Shown: positions 11,480 to 23,338 of the stretch, piece after piece
Numbering within the stretch: position 1 is the first letter of the stretch
How the letters are laid out: each line of letters begins with the position of its first letter
Assembly: GCF_042477335.2 (NCBI RefSeq)
Contig: NC_091248.1
Span: 118,758,501-118,822,500, forward strand
Origin: Ovis canadensis
Taxonomy: Eukaryota; Chordata; Mammalia; Artiodactyla; Bovidae
DNA length: 64,000 bases
Direction: 5' to 3'
Translations under genes and position numbers: made by a program
Notes under the pieces: model-generated
Databases searched by the model: none
The model's input: the letters and a program-made list of their open reading frames with translations, nothing else
What the model was told of the DNA's origin: nothing

Positions 11480-14400
11480 GAAAGTTTTAAAGTACACTTT
11501 TAAAGAAAATAAAAAAGGAAATGTGTTTGCTACTCTGCTTGAACTGGTCTGACAGCCCTCCTGATAAGGTATGCAAGCTCTTACCGTAGTCCTGCCCTCC
11601 TCTCCTGCTGAAGCAAAGCTTGGATCCTCAGGTTCCCCAAGACAATGCAGGTCCTCTTCCCTAAGCTTGCTGCAAGGGTGACTCACCCCTTCCTTCTCTA
11701 AGGCTCGGGGAGGGGGAAGCGTTGGGAAGGAACCATAACTTGACTGTTAGTAGTACAGCCAGTTGGAAAATGGGGTCTCAGACTCATCCCTCTTTCAGCT
11801 GACCACAGGCCAAGGATGAATGTGTCAAAGGGAAGCCAATTCTGGGCTCCCATTGGCAAAGGGCTTAACTTCTAGGCAAACTGAGCTGGGATTAATTTTT
11901 GCCCAAATCAGACAATGATTTTAACACAAGGGTCAAGGATGCACTGACTCTGGCTTCCCTGCTTTTGGGGCCAAATGTAGAGAACTGAGTCAAAGAACGG
12001 AGTCACTCACTCACTCCAGTTCCGGCACTGACTCGCCTCCCATCACTAAAGGGGCAGCTGTGTCTGAGTCCCTCAGCTGGGAGGCCAGTGCAGGGGTTTC
12101 AGAGAGCCCAGGTGCCTGTGGCAGCTGTCTGGTTCCGGTGGAGGAAGAAGGGACCATGCCTAGGACCAGGATACTAGGCATGACACAGGCCCAAGCAGGG
12201 GTCTCTGTCACTCTTGAGTAACTGTCAGACCGTCCATGGACCTCCAGGAAGCAAAATAAAGGGGGCAGGTTCCAGAGAGTGTGGGGGAGGCTGAGTCAAC
12301 TTTGCCCGCAGCCAAGGAAGCAACTGCTTGCAAGCTATACTTGAGGGTTTTGGGGAAAGCCATTGAGCCTCAATTTACTACTCCTATTATCCTATGATAG
12401 TTACTGAAATTCAGCTCTTAAGAGATTCTTTCCTTTTGACTGAGACTTTATGCATGTTAAATGGCAAGCTACTTCTCCCAGCTTCTCTCCAATCTAGAAG
12501 ACAGAGGTCGGAGAACACATATACTTGAATATCAGGAGGGAAGTATAAAGAATCCACAGCTTAGAGGCTCAGAAATCAAGACAGACAGACCTATATGGGT
12601 CCCAGGCAGAGAGAGAAAGTTACCAAGGTTCTTCAGTTTTGGCTAAGGTGAGGCACTGCATCCAATAGTATTAGACCAAGCAGACCTAACTGTAGAAGGC
12701 CTGTGATTATGCTTTTAGACTTTTTGTTAAAAAGTACTTTATACACATATACATACTAGCCTTCTTACCTGTATCTGTTCAAGGCGGCTTTAGATCTTGA
12801 TGGTGAAGGCTGACTAGCCAGCTGATTTCAGGCTTCCAAATTTTAAATTCTACAAGGTTTTTGCTTTTGGAATCTGTGATTTCAGTCCCCTCTGGTGATG
12901 AGCCCTCTTAGGTGATGGCTAAAAGCAACCTCACTCAACCACAGAAGTACCTTAAAATCACCTGGGACCTTTTAAAAACACTGATACCCAGGGCTTGTTC
13001 TTAGAAATTTTTATTGACTTGGTCTGGAGAGGGGCCTGGGCATCAGTTGTTTAAAAAACTTCTCCCCTCAGCATTTAAACGTGTATTCTAATGTGTACCC
13101 TGAGTTTAAAATGCTAAGAATTGTGATGGGAGGGCAGATGGGGTAGATTATCATTACCCTGTCGTTAAATTACCTACTCAAGACTTCTACAGTGGGCAAG
13201 CAGTGCTTTAAACTTTTGCGGGCATGTTACGAATGCATTGACATAGATTCTGCAGATTCACCCTTCTGCAGAAACCAATAGGAAGGGCCTGGCCAGATGA
13301 GCGGCTGAGTGCAGAACTACCCAGCTCACACCCCCGTTCCTCTGCAACATTCCTTACGTTGCAGTGAACAGTTTTCCTGCCCTCCCTGACCTCAGCAGAG
13401 TGGATCTCTGGTGTCTTGAGCCCCACCCTTTCCCCAACCCCTAGGAGCAGCCTTAACATTAGGTCGGAGGGCACAAAGGCCTGGACAACTAGGGGAACTG
13501 GACTTACCCAGCTGAACGGGATCCTCAAATGCTCCTTTCACTGCTTCTCTTTGGTCAGGATTTCCGATGCCAATCTTCCCAACACTCTGCCTTACCAGGT
13601 TCCTTCTCCAGACCAGTCTTAGCCCACCTGCCTATGGGCTATACCGGGATTTTCCTGCTTCCCCCTTCATAGCTGGGCACTGGGATGCTGTACTCGCTAC
13701 ATTCATCAGAGTAAGTATCATCTCTTCCTCCATTGGAGAGCCCACGGCTCCTCCATAGGATTCCCTGGGCCCGCACTGCCCTACGTCGCCACTGCCCACA
13801 ATGCAGTATGTCCTCAAGTCATAACAGGAAGATGGTATAGGAAAATGGTTATGCGGAGATTTATCTTCCCATCTTTTGTAACACTGACAGTGAAGGTTGT
13901 TTTTTTTTTTTTTCCTCTGTTACTCTTTAGTCTTTACACAAACTTCCACATGACAAATTCCCAGTTGAGTTCAATTCCAGGAAAAAATTTGTCCTGAAAA
14001 TGAATTTGTATGCTTTCTCTTGTCCAAAATCCCAAACTGTGCAATCCAGAGTATTTTTGTTTGTCTCTAAGCTGCCAGAGAATTCCGAGCCAAATTCATT
14101 GTCCAAGTGTTGTAATCTGCTAAATACAGGCCATTCAAAATCTCCATTCCTTTTGCTTTGCTCTGTTTTCTCCTGAGCGTCTCTGCATTTAGTTCTCGTC
14201 TAAGTCATCTGACCGTGTCCCCACGTCTGCCACCAGGTCCCATCTCTTTATCTCTTGGCTCTTTCCATCCACGTCACCACTGCCGTCACCCTGCGGGTCA
14301 GTAACTGCAGCCTGGGTGCTGCAAGGCCTCCGTCTCCTCCTCTCTGAGCCTCCACCCAGTAAGCAGAGTGAACTTTCTAGAATACAGAGTGATCTGGCTC

Positions 14401-14780
14401 CTGCTTCAGGGAGATCCTTCTTCCCTCTGGGAATTACAACCATGAATTCTCCCCACATTTGCCTCTTCCTCGCCCTCCCCCTTGGTGACACTGCACAGGA
14501 TGTTCCCTCAGCCTGAAACAACCCTCTCTGCTTTTGCTTTGTTGGTGAAGAGGTTTTCAGGGCTCAGCCTGGCCTTACCTACTCTGTGGGTGTCCCTGCT
14601 CTGGGTTCCCCCAGGACACAGCACTCAGGGCGAGGCCAGATGCCAACTGGATTTAGTTTTTTGTCTGACTACCCAGCTAGGATGGTAAGCGCCTGGAAGG
14701 AAGGCAGATACCTTACGCCCTTAGCCGAGCGCTTAGAGTGGCTAAGTGAATGAATACACAACACAGGGAAAGGGAAAAGA
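11480..14780. other. Mostly unclassified DNA
   Basis: I see one MER5-like remnant (12930-13100) and otherwise no exon or RNA gene. A poly(T) run occurs at about 13899-13913. Confidence 0.5.
12930..13100. repeat. MER5-like DNA transposon remnant
   Basis: It contains TTAAAATCACCTGGGACCTTTTAAA and GGGGCCTGGGCATCAG, typical of the hAT-derived MER5 family. Confidence 0.5.
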
Positions 14781-14786
14781 AGGGCA

Positions 14787-14991
14787 AGTGTTAGTTGCTC
14801 AGTCGTGTCCGACTCTTTGTGACCCCATGGACTGTAGCCCACCAGGCTTCTCTGTCCATGGGATTCCCCAGGCAAGAATACTGGAATGGGTAGCCATTCC
14901 CTTTTCTCGGGGATCTTCCTGACCCAGGGAATAAATCTGGGTCACCCATATTGCAGGTAGATTCTTTACCATCTGAGCCACCAGGGAAGCA
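14787..14991 (-). mobile_element. Bov-tA SINE
   Basis: Complete antisense copy. Confidence 0.92.
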
Positions 14992-15365
14992 GAGTTCAAA
15001 TCTTCCAGAATGAAAGGACTGAAAGAAAGCCAGCCTTTTCACTGCCTTTCCTAAGAAAAGTTACTCTCTGCCCTTGACTTCTTGTAGAATTCTGCTCATT
15101 GTAGGCAGCCCACCCCAAAGACACTTCTGCTTCACTCCTCTGGTGTGTTTGATACTTGATGACTGGCAAGCAGAAAGGATATTGTTCTTTTCTCTTAGGT
15201 AGTAACCACCGCAGGTGTAAGTTTAATAACAGAATTACTGTAATGCCTATTACAACTCTGGGGCCATTATTGCACTGGGACATCTAGAACCTTAGAGAAG
15301 TCATAGTGCTAAAGTGTATCTCAGCACCAGCTAAAAGTCCCCTGGCTCCTTCCCCAACTTGCTGT

Positions 15366-15563
15366 TTTAGCTGCTGGGGCCTGTCTGACTCTGTGACCGC
15401 ATGGACCGTGGCCCGCCAGGCTCCTCTGTCCATGAGATGCCCCCGGCGAGAATACTGCAATAGTTTGCCATTTCCTTCTCCAGGGGATCTTCCCCACCAG
15501 GGATCGAACCCGAGTCTCCTGAATTGGCAGGCGGATTCCTTACCACTGAGCCATTGGGAAGCA
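15366..15563 (-). mobile_element. Bov-tA SINE, diverged
   Basis: Antisense copy with extra CpG sites (CCGTGGCCCGCCAGG), consistent with lying close to the CpG island. Confidence 0.88.
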
Positions 15564-15914
15564 GCTGGTTAAAAACAAAGACAGTGCCCTACCCCTGCCC
15601 CAATCTCTGCCCCTGGAGGGCAACGTCCAGTTTCCCCACCCAATGCCCTCCAGGACAGGATTCCTCCGCGGAGGTCTGGCTCTCTGCTATGGTTTGAATC
15701 CAGTTCCCTATGATCCTTCTCAATATCCTTCTATCCTGTGTTAAGAGACTCCCCCTGGATTCCATCTGCTGCCAACCCCATCCTGAGGGGGAAAGCGGGA
15801 GAAATAAGATCATGCAATCATCTTCACCTTTCTGCTTTCTCAACACTGCAAAAAGTCTGACCACAGTGGGGAGCGGCGAGAGGTCTGGCTGCTCAGCTTT
15901 TCCCGGTTCTTGCT

Positions 15915-15916
<2 letters not shown>

Positions 15917-15970
<54 letters not shown>
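15917..15970. repeat. (AC)20(GC)7 alternating purine-pyrimidine tract
   Basis: Forty bases of AC repeat run without a break into fourteen bases of GC repeat at the left edge of the CpG island. Confidence 0.98.
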
Positions 15971-17090
15971 CCCTGGGATTCAGCTCGGCGGAGGGCGGGG
16001 GCTCTGCCCGGTTTCGGCTGGTTCCCCGGGCGCGGGACCACGGCCTCGGGAACTCCCGGAAGGACGTCCGGACAACACTTTGCTCTAGTCCCGCAGATCC
16101 GGCTGCAGCGCCTCTGTCCCCACGTCCGCACGCGGGAAACCCCGTCTTTGGTCTGCAGAGAGCCACTTCACGGCTCCAGGTCGAGGCAGCTCCGGCCGTA
16201 GTCTTTCTCCACCGCCCCCGCCAAAACCCCTTGCACCGCGCGTCCGCTCCTCGATCGCCCCTTCCCCGCGCGTCCCCTCCTCGGTCCCCCCGCGTCCCCT
16301 CCAGCGTCCCCCGGCCCGGCCCTACCTCCTGGCTGGCCGCGGCTCCGCGGGCTCCGAGGCGCAGCTCGGGGGCGCTCGGGCGGGCGGGGGCGGCGCGCGG
16401 CGGGGGCCCGGGGCGCCATGGCCCGCAGTCCCCCGCGCTCTTGTCGGCCGGGCCTCTCCCCGCGCCTCGCGCTCGCGTGCCCGCCGCCTGGCCGCCGTGG
16501 GCGAGTGGAGGGCGGCCCCTTCCTCTGGCGGCGGCGGCTCTGAGCCGGGCCGCCCCCCGCCCGCCGGCGCTCGGTGAGCTCACCCGCAGCTGGCGGGCGC
16601 CCGGCCCGTTGCCACGGCAACGCCTCTCCCAGGGCAGCGCGGACCCTAGAGCGGCTCCCGTAAACAGGACCTTCTGCTGGACTCTTCCCCTCGCCCTTTT
16701 TTTGGGGGGTGGGGAGGTGGGGGGAGGAGATGGCGGCTTAACCCTTTCTTTGCTGGAGACCAGCGAGTGGCCGGCTGCGTCTCCACCCGGCCGGGGGGTT
16801 TATTCGCGCTCAGCGCTCAGCCGGGCCCTGAGCCCTTGAGACAGATGCTGCGGAGTGGCCGCGACACTCCCTGCCCTCAGTTCACTCCAGTCGTTGTAAC
16901 GCGTTGGTGGGAGCGCCGACTGGGGTTCGGGCGCAGGACTCGGGGTGGGACGTCCGAGGCAGAGTCAGCCGCCACCCTTGGCTCTGCAGCTCCAAGTCCG
17001 TCTGCACCGAGACGCTGACCGAGAAAGCCCAGGGCCCCTGAGCGCGGGGCACGAGACTCCGAACCCGGCGCGCGTAGCGGGTGGGGGTGG
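15958..17090. promoter_or_regulatory. CpG island without an obvious coding exon; possible DENND2A 5' end
   Basis: This is 1.1 kb of very GC- and CpG-rich DNA. It contains an RFX X-box at 16608-16621, a G-run tract at 16702-16730, a YY1-like GATGGCGGC at 16728-16736 and minus-strand donor-like sites near 16583 and 16330. Human gene order places minus-strand DENND2A to the left of ADCK2, so its first, non-coding exon could lie here. That assignment is inference only. Long open frames through it are GC-driven and lack recognisable domains. Confidence 0.6.
16608..16621. promoter_or_regulatory. RFX X-box, GTTGCCACGGCAAC
   Basis: Two perfect 6-bp half sites are separated by two bases and fit the RFX consensus GTNRCC-N-RGYAAC. 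Confidence 0.6.
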
Positions 17091-17761
17091 GGTGGGGGTC
17101 AGGAAAAGCTTCCTAGAGGAAAAGCGACTTTATGGCGCCTGCTGCCACCGCTCGCAGAGGACAAAAGACCAGGGGACAAAGCTTGATCTTTTAATTTTGA
17201 TTTAGAACTGCCAAAGAAGAAGTCCACGTGAAAATGCTGTGGGCAGTTGATGCTGCGGGCCGTGCCAGGACCGCGGAAAGTTGATGAGCCTGAGTTCCCT
17301 GCTGAAAGGGAGATGGAGCTGGCACTGTGACTTGTGAGTGTGGGGGAAGGCTCCACGCCCATCTCTATCTCCCAGGAAAGTCATGCTTGTCTTCAGTCCA
17401 CGGGTTCCTAAAAGGCGGGACTAAAGCTTAAGCAAGGCAAGAGAAGGGAAAGAGAGGCTTAGCCTATGAATTCAGAAAAGAGGTGTGCAAGAGAGAGGGG
17501 AAAGAGAAAATAAAGGATTGTAGAAAGTGGGGAACATTACATACCGCCCAGGAAGTTCCTATAGACAGAGGACCTGAGGTCTGAGGGGCTTATTCAGATA
17601 TCACAGTTACAAAGATGGAAAAGCTGTCTCCTCCTTTGCTGAGAGGTTTGCTCATTCTACAAGATCTTTGAAGCTTTTGTAGACTTCCTTACATCTCCCC
17701 AAACTCCACCATACCATACCCATTTCAACTAAACATGTTAAACATGCCTGTATGGAATGTG

Positions 17762-17861
17762 GAACTTCCTTGATGCGGAACATCCTTGACCAGGGACTGA
17801 ACCCAGGCCCCTTGCAGTGGAAGGTGTGGAGTCTTAACCACTGGACTACCAGGAAGTCCTA
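17762..17861 (-). mobile_element. CHR-type SINE fragment
   Basis: It contains GACCAGGGACTGAACCCAGGCCCCTTGCAG and CTTAACCACTGGACTACCAGGAAGTCC. Confidence 0.75.
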
Positions 17862-18849
17862 AACACGGTTAACTTTCCCAATACAAATTTGCAAGGTGTA
17901 AGCATTTATTGTTTAGTTTGCTAAAGCATCATTCAGTAAGTTTTCACTTCACAAAAAAAGATCAGAGACTTGGCTTCTTGACTCCCCAGTCCTAGGATAT
18001 CATGAGGCAAACTGGCAAAGTGGAGAAAAGAGCAAATGGAGAATAATTGACCTGAGAGGTCCCCCAGGGGGCTCTCCCAAACCACTGCACAGAACAGGTC
18101 AGTCACCTTCAGGGTTATGGCTTTCAAACCACCAGTCACATTTCAAGGGGGCAATCAGAGAGGAGGCCAGGGAGCCCCTTATGGTGTCCCCTGATGGCAG
18201 GCCACCACTCCTTGGTCTGCTCCTTCATCATTGAATTCTGGACACTAACTTGTTTTAGAAAAATTTCCCTGCCTTAGCTCATCAGGTCAGACTCTGATGA
18301 GTCATGTTGGGGCCTGTGTGTTGCAAGTTTCTTTCCTGCCTGCCTGTCACAGCCCCTAACCCCGCTGCTCCTTAGGGCTGGCTGCTCGCATCCCTGGGCC
18401 ATCCCATGGTTGACCCTGACACCATAGCCCTCCTTTCCTATGTGCTCCCATCCCAGCTGGCTCCCTGGAGCTTTCCCCAGTTTGATGTTCCCCCTGGTCC
18501 CTCCCCAGTCCTGGCTCTCCAGCTCCAGGGGCAGGGTAGCCCTCCAAGGGATTGGCAGGGAGGTGTGCCTTAGAACTTGGAAGACCCTCTCAGCAGTCCT
18601 CTCTTCTCCCTGGTCGCCCTGACTGTTCTCAGATTTTCCCCACATTGGAGAATAGGCTTGGAGCTGGAGGTAGTGCCTGGCTTCAGTCTGGAAAGGTGCT
18701 GATGGGAGGAGGGGGAATGGAGTTCATTTTTCTTGAACTTGAATTCTGCTTTCTCCACCTAGAGCAGCCACAAGTTACAATAGACCATCTCTTATCCCTG
18801 CCTTCCTCTTCCTTCAACATCCTGTTGAAGAGTACGGGCCTCTGGGACA

Positions 18850-19010
18850 GACGGCCAAATTTGGCTCTGGAGCAGGCTGCTTGGCCTCTCTAACTGGCAG
18901 CCTCTTCAACTGTGCGCTGGAAATAGCAGGTGTACCCACCGCAGGGTATTGTGGGAATTAAAGCAGATCTTCAAGTAAAGGTTGTAGTACCAGGCCTGGC
19001 CCATGGGGGG
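18850..19010 (+). repeat. MIR SINE fragment
   Basis: Degraded MIR text (GCTTGGCCTCTCTAAC, GGGTATTGTGGGAATTAAAGC). Confidence 0.5.
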
Positions 19011-19029
19011 CACTCTCCCTCAGCTCCTG

Positions 19030-19655
19030 TTTGTTGTTGGTGGTTGTTCTGCGGCTAAGTGGTGTCCGATTTTTTGCGACCTCATGGACTGCAGCACGCC
19101 AGGCTTCTCTGTCCTACATTGTCTCCTGGACTTTGCTCAAACTCACGTCCATTGAGTCGGTGATGCCATCCAACCATCTCATCCTGTGTTGCCTCCTGCT
19201 CTCCTCAATCTTTCCCAGCAGCAGGGTCTTTGCCAGTGAGTCGGCTCTTCGCATCAAGTGGCCAGTGTATTGGAGCTTCAGCATCAGTCCTTCCAGTGAA
19301 TATTCAGGGTTGATTTCCTTTAGGATTGACTGGCTGGATCTCCTTGCAGGCCCAGGGACTCTCAAGAGTTGTCTCCAACACCACAGTTCAATTCTTTAGT
19401 GCTCAGCTTTCTTTATGGTCCAACTCTCACATCTGTAAAACCATAGTTTTGACTATTCGGGCCTTTGTTAGCAAAGTGATGTCTCTGCTTTTTAATGCGC
19501 TGTCTAGGTTTGTCATAGATTTCCTTCCAAGGAGCATTTTTTACTTCATGGCTTCGGTCACCATCCACAGTGATTTTGGAGCCCAAGAAAATAAAGTCTG
19601 CCACTGCGTCCTCTTTTTCCCCTTTGTTTGCCATGAAGTGATGGGACCGGATGCC
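19030..19655 (-). mobile_element. BovB LINE 3' fragment, antisense
   Basis: It matches the BovB 3' coding region on the minus strand (for example GGATGGCATCACCGACTCAA in reverse). Frames are broken. Confidence 0.88.
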
Positions 19656-19659
19656 TGTT

Positions 19660-21350
19660 TGTTATTCTTTTCCTAATCTCTCATTTCTTTTCAGGAGCAT
19701 AGTGGCACTCAGGAGTCAAGGAGGGAGGAGGGCGGCAGGCCGTGTTGCTTCCCCCCTGAGTTGAGTTTCTGCCTCCCCCTACCCCTTATAGGTCCAGGGC
19801 CTTCAGCCCGGGCATGGCCATCAGCCCAAAGCCGACATCCCCTCAGTATAAGCCAAGTGAAGGAGAACTGTGGGACCTGGGGAGGGAGGCTAGTCTGAAT
19901 AAGACAAGGTGAGAACCTGAGAAGCAGCCTTTGAACCTCTACTGTCCCCCAAATTGCTGAATATCCGCTTAACTTCCTCTGAGATGCTAAACACTTCCTG
20001 AGCAATATCTCTTCAGTCCCAGGCACTTCACCTGTCAGGGCACCTGATCCATTCCACACTCCTGGGTAATTAGAGATCATCCCTACCATTTTCTGGGTGG
20101 AAAACCAAGTTCTTAGACGTGATGTGACTTATTTGAGGTCACACGGGTCCCAGCCTGTTTGTCAAACCAGGTTGCCTGAGAGCAGAGGCTATCCCCAGTG
20201 TCAGTCACTCTGGAGGGGGGAGTCTGGATAAGCATTTTACCCTTGTCCCACCCTGGAAGCCACAGGCATCTCTGACACCCCTCCCTAGAGATAACCCTGC
20301 TTGGGCTTGTTGTTTTTTAAGTCGCTGAGTCATGTCCGACTCTTTGTGACCCCATGGACTGTAGCCCACCAGGCTTTTCTGTCCATGGGATTCTCCACGC
20401 AAGACTATTGAAATGGGTAGCCATTCCCTTCTGCAGGAGATCTTCCTGACCCAGAGATCAAACCTGGGTCTCTTTACCATCTGAACCACCAGAGAAGTCT
20501 GGTGGGTCACTGTGACCCATTCCTTTCCAACTTCTTGCCAGACATGAACTTCTCTCTCAGTCCCAGTGGCCTGCCAGTGGCGTACTTGAAAGTCATACAC
20601 AGTGTAGATGATAAATGAGAAGTTTGGTTGTTTTTTTAAATTTTCTTTTATTTTATCTAGAGAGCTGGCATGGAGAGGGGAATCGTTTATCTGTGTTCCA
20701 GGCCGTTGTGACATTTGGGTGAGGTTGAGCAAGGAAGGAGGCTGTCTTCGGGGCAGACAAAGTGCACAGCCTCACCTTGACACACCCTTGGTGAGGATTC
20801 TCCTTATCCCTCGGCCTGAGCCTGCGGAGCCATCTGGGGTGGCAGCCGGGCTTCCTCTTCTGCAGGCATCCTACTCCTTGCCTCCCCAGGAAGCTGTCTC
20901 CCGCCTGCTGTTCTGGGCCCTCATTGCATTCATGGCCCTTTCTGCCCAGCCTGGAGACAGCTGGATGCGAGCTCCTGCCCTGCCCACCACAACCCCTGGC
21001 TGCCTCCCTCTGAGGAAATAAAACCAAGTCAAGCATCCCACCCAAACCTCAGAACCAGGCTTGGTTTGTTCCCGGTCTGGAATCAAACGTCGTCCAGGAG
21101 GTATGGGATGGGAGGGGAAGTATGGGGCTGGGAAAGTGGAGGCCACCCAGGGCAAGGGGTGAGAGGAGCCTGGACCGAGGACCCTGGGCCTCCTATATCA
21201 CCCCCTGGCTTCGAGGGACCTGTCTCTTTGGCGGCCCCCCGCCCCCCGCCCCCGGGTTCATGCTCTCCTGTTCTCTATTTCTTGTACTAGGGCTGGGAGA
21301 TTGGAAGCTGTGGGGACCCTGTAGGGGGCGCTGTGGAGTAAGTGGCATTT
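19660..21350. other. Unclassified DNA plus one SINE
   Basis: A MIR/L2-like remnant lies near 20075-20215 and a Bov-tA at 20308-20500. Open frames at 20.6-21.3 kb are GC-driven and have no recognised product. Confidence 0.45.
20308..20500 (-). mobile_element. Bov-tA SINE
   Basis: Antisense copy lacking a few bases of the tRNA arm. Confidence 0.9.
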
Positions 21351-21356
21351 GTTTAT

Positions 21357-21605
21357 CACTCCCTGGTGGCTCAGACAGTAATCTGCCTGCAATGCAGGAG
21401 ACCTGGGTTCCATCCCTGGGTCAGGAAGATCCCCTGGAGAAGGGAATGGCTACCCACTCCAGTATTCTTGCTTGGAGAATCCCATGGATAAAGTAGCATG
21501 GCGAGCTACAGTCCATGGGGTTGCACAGAGTCAAACATGACAGAAGCAACTAACACACACACACACAGACACACACACAGACACACACACACACACACAC
21601 ACAGA
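21357..21605 (+). mobile_element. Bov-tA SINE with (CA)n tail
   Basis: The head lacks AAAGA. The 3' end runs into an interrupted CA microsatellite from about 21553 to 21603. Confidence 0.92.
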
Positions 21606-21852
21606 GGAACCGCGGACATTTGTCAGGATACCCCTGGAAACCTCAAAGAATCACCAAATTGGCAAATATCATGATACTCTGTCATTTCTGCATAAGCACC
21701 ATCTGTTTTATTCCTATGCCGCTAGCTTACTTTGACGGGTCATATTTTTTTTTTTTCCACAAAGAATTAAAGCATTCCTAACTTTACAAGGATGAATGTG
21801 TCTTTGACAAAAAGCAGAGAACCAAGCCACAGAGGGCCTGCATCTCTCACCA

Positions 21853-22361
21853 TTAGGCAGTCTCCAGGGTCATACTTGTGATGCCCAGTACCCTCTGTGC
21901 TTCTGCCCTTCTCTGTTCCTTTTGGAAGACCCAGGAGACTTCCGGGAAAGGAACAAGAGGATGGCGATTGAGATACTCTTTGAAAAAGAGGCGCGGATTT
22001 CTGTGTTTAAGCAGGTCCTGGTCTTCCTGCGCACTGTGATTGCAGAACACAGTAGGGTAGTCGGACCGACTCTGGATCATACTTAAGACACAAGGCTTCG
22101 CATCTATTTCCTGGCCAACTAGATGATCTCCTCTGACATGAGGGAGAGTCGAGAATCCCCCTCAAACACTTTTGTCACGACATTAGGATCTGGGTGCATA
22201 CCTCTGGGATTAAAGCCTGCCAGCTCATCTTCCCTGCTAATACCCACCCAGGCACTGATCTCAGCCTTCAGACCTCCAAACGGTGATAAGTCACTGTGCT
22301 GCCTTTTGGAGGCCACACTTTGGGGGCGCACATTTCTGGAAGGCCCTAAAATCTGATCCAC
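21853..22361 (-). pseudogene. Unidentified coding-like segment with a frameshift
   Basis: Two minus-strand frames abut. One runs from 22361 to a stop at 22119. The other is open from about 22160 to TAA at 21853. Read in sequence they give about 160 residues of balanced composition, with Arg/Lys/Glu-rich, Pro-containing text such as NPRLFFKEYLNRHPLVPFPE, and a one-base shift near 22120. A minus-strand AATAAA lies at 21707-21712. An acceptor-like tract (TTCTCGACTCTCCCTCATGTCAG) also occurs just before the second frame. I do not recognise the protein. It could be a decayed gene, a retrocopy, a terminal exon or chance. Confidence 0.3.
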
Positions 22362-22435
22362 TCCCTGTATCTCTCAGGTCAAATAAGATTAAAATCAAAA
22401 TACTAGCCAGAGATACAAAATTGTGAATCAACTCT

Positions 22436-22647
22436 TTGCGTGTGTGCTAAGGTGCTTCAGCTGTGTCCAGCTCTTTGCGACCCCCATGGACTGTAGCCCA
22501 CCAGGCTCCTCTGTCCATGGGATTCTCCAGGCAAGAATGCTGCCGGGGTTTGCCATTTTCTACTCCAGGGGCTCTTCCCCACCCAGGGATCAAACCCAAG
22601 CCTCTTAAGTCTCCTGCACTGGTGGGGGGTTCTTTACCACTAGCAAA
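22436..22647 (-). mobile_element. Bov-tA SINE
   Basis: Antisense copy flanked by imperfect 28-bp direct repeats (22406-22433 and 22648-22675) that both look like L1 tail sequence. Confidence 0.9.
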
Positions 22648-22802
22648 GCCAGAGACACAACGTTGTAAATCAAGTATACTTCAATTTAAAAAATAAAAGG
22701 CAAGTCAGGAGACTTAAAAAAAATTTTTATATGGACCATCTTTTAAAGCCTTTATTGAATTTGTTACAATATTACTTCTGTTCTTTGTTTCTTTTTTCTT
22801 TT

Positions 22803-22908
22803 TTTGACATGAGGCGTGTGGGATCCTACGTCCCTGACCAGGGATTTAACCCACACTTCATGCATTAGAAGTTGAAGTGTTAACCACTGGACTGCCAGGC
22901 AAGTCCCC
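22803..22908 (-). mobile_element. CHR-type SINE
   Basis: Antisense CHR text (GACCAGGGATTTAACCC, GTTAACCACTGGACTGCCAGG). Confidence 0.75.
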
Positions 22909-22926
22909 AAGCCCGGTGACTTCTGA

Positions 22927-23001
22927 CTACCACAGATAGCAGTGTGACTTTGAGCGAGGTGACTTCTGTTTGTGGGTCTCAGGTTCCTGGGGAGATGGGG
23001 C
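22927..23001 (+). repeat. Left arm of a 75-bp inverted duplication
   Basis: This arm matches the reverse complement of 23710-23784 over 75 bases with five differences, all transitions. The unit contains a MIR-core-like stretch, but the two copies are far too similar for independent MIR copies. Confidence 0.85.
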
Positions 23002-23338
23002 CAGATGGCCTTCAGGTCTCTCCCAGCCCCCACCCCCTCAGGTGGGCAGGAAGAGCACAAAGCAGCTGCATGTTTTCATCCTCATCTGGCTCTGTCCTGG
23101 GTGACTGGGTGGGTGCCAGGGAGCGCCGAGTCTTCCCGCAGATCACCTAGGAGGTGGGTTCTAACAGCAGCCTCATTTACCAATGAAGCCTCTGCCGAGA
23201 AGAGCCAGGTACCTTGCCCAGGGCTCCCATGAATGAGCGCCAGAGCCCAGCAGTGTGACCTCAGACAACCCCTGCCTGCCTTTGCTGTCAGGAGCTGCTG
23301 TTCTCATCCGCCCAGCATGCAAATGATGAGTTTACAGG

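Larger units (their letters stand above)
17090..19020. other. Unclassified DNA with a CHR SINE and MIR
   Basis: No gene is supported. A CHR SINE lies at 17762-17861 and a MIR-like segment at 18850-19010. Confidence 0.5.

Noticed and set aside
15840-16839. Open frames of 150-309 codons on both strands across the CpG island
   Set aside because: High GC content removes stop codons in all frames. The products are Pro/Arg/Ala-rich low-complexity text with no recognised domain.
20205-20732. 175-codon minus-strand open frame
   Set aside because: Its C-terminal half is translated Bov-tA SINE, and the rest has no recognised domain or splice support.
22406-22675. 28-bp direct repeats flanking a Bov-tA as a target duplication
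   Set aside because: They differ at five or more of 28 positions and both resemble L1 tail sequence, so the match could be shared repeat text rather than a true duplication.
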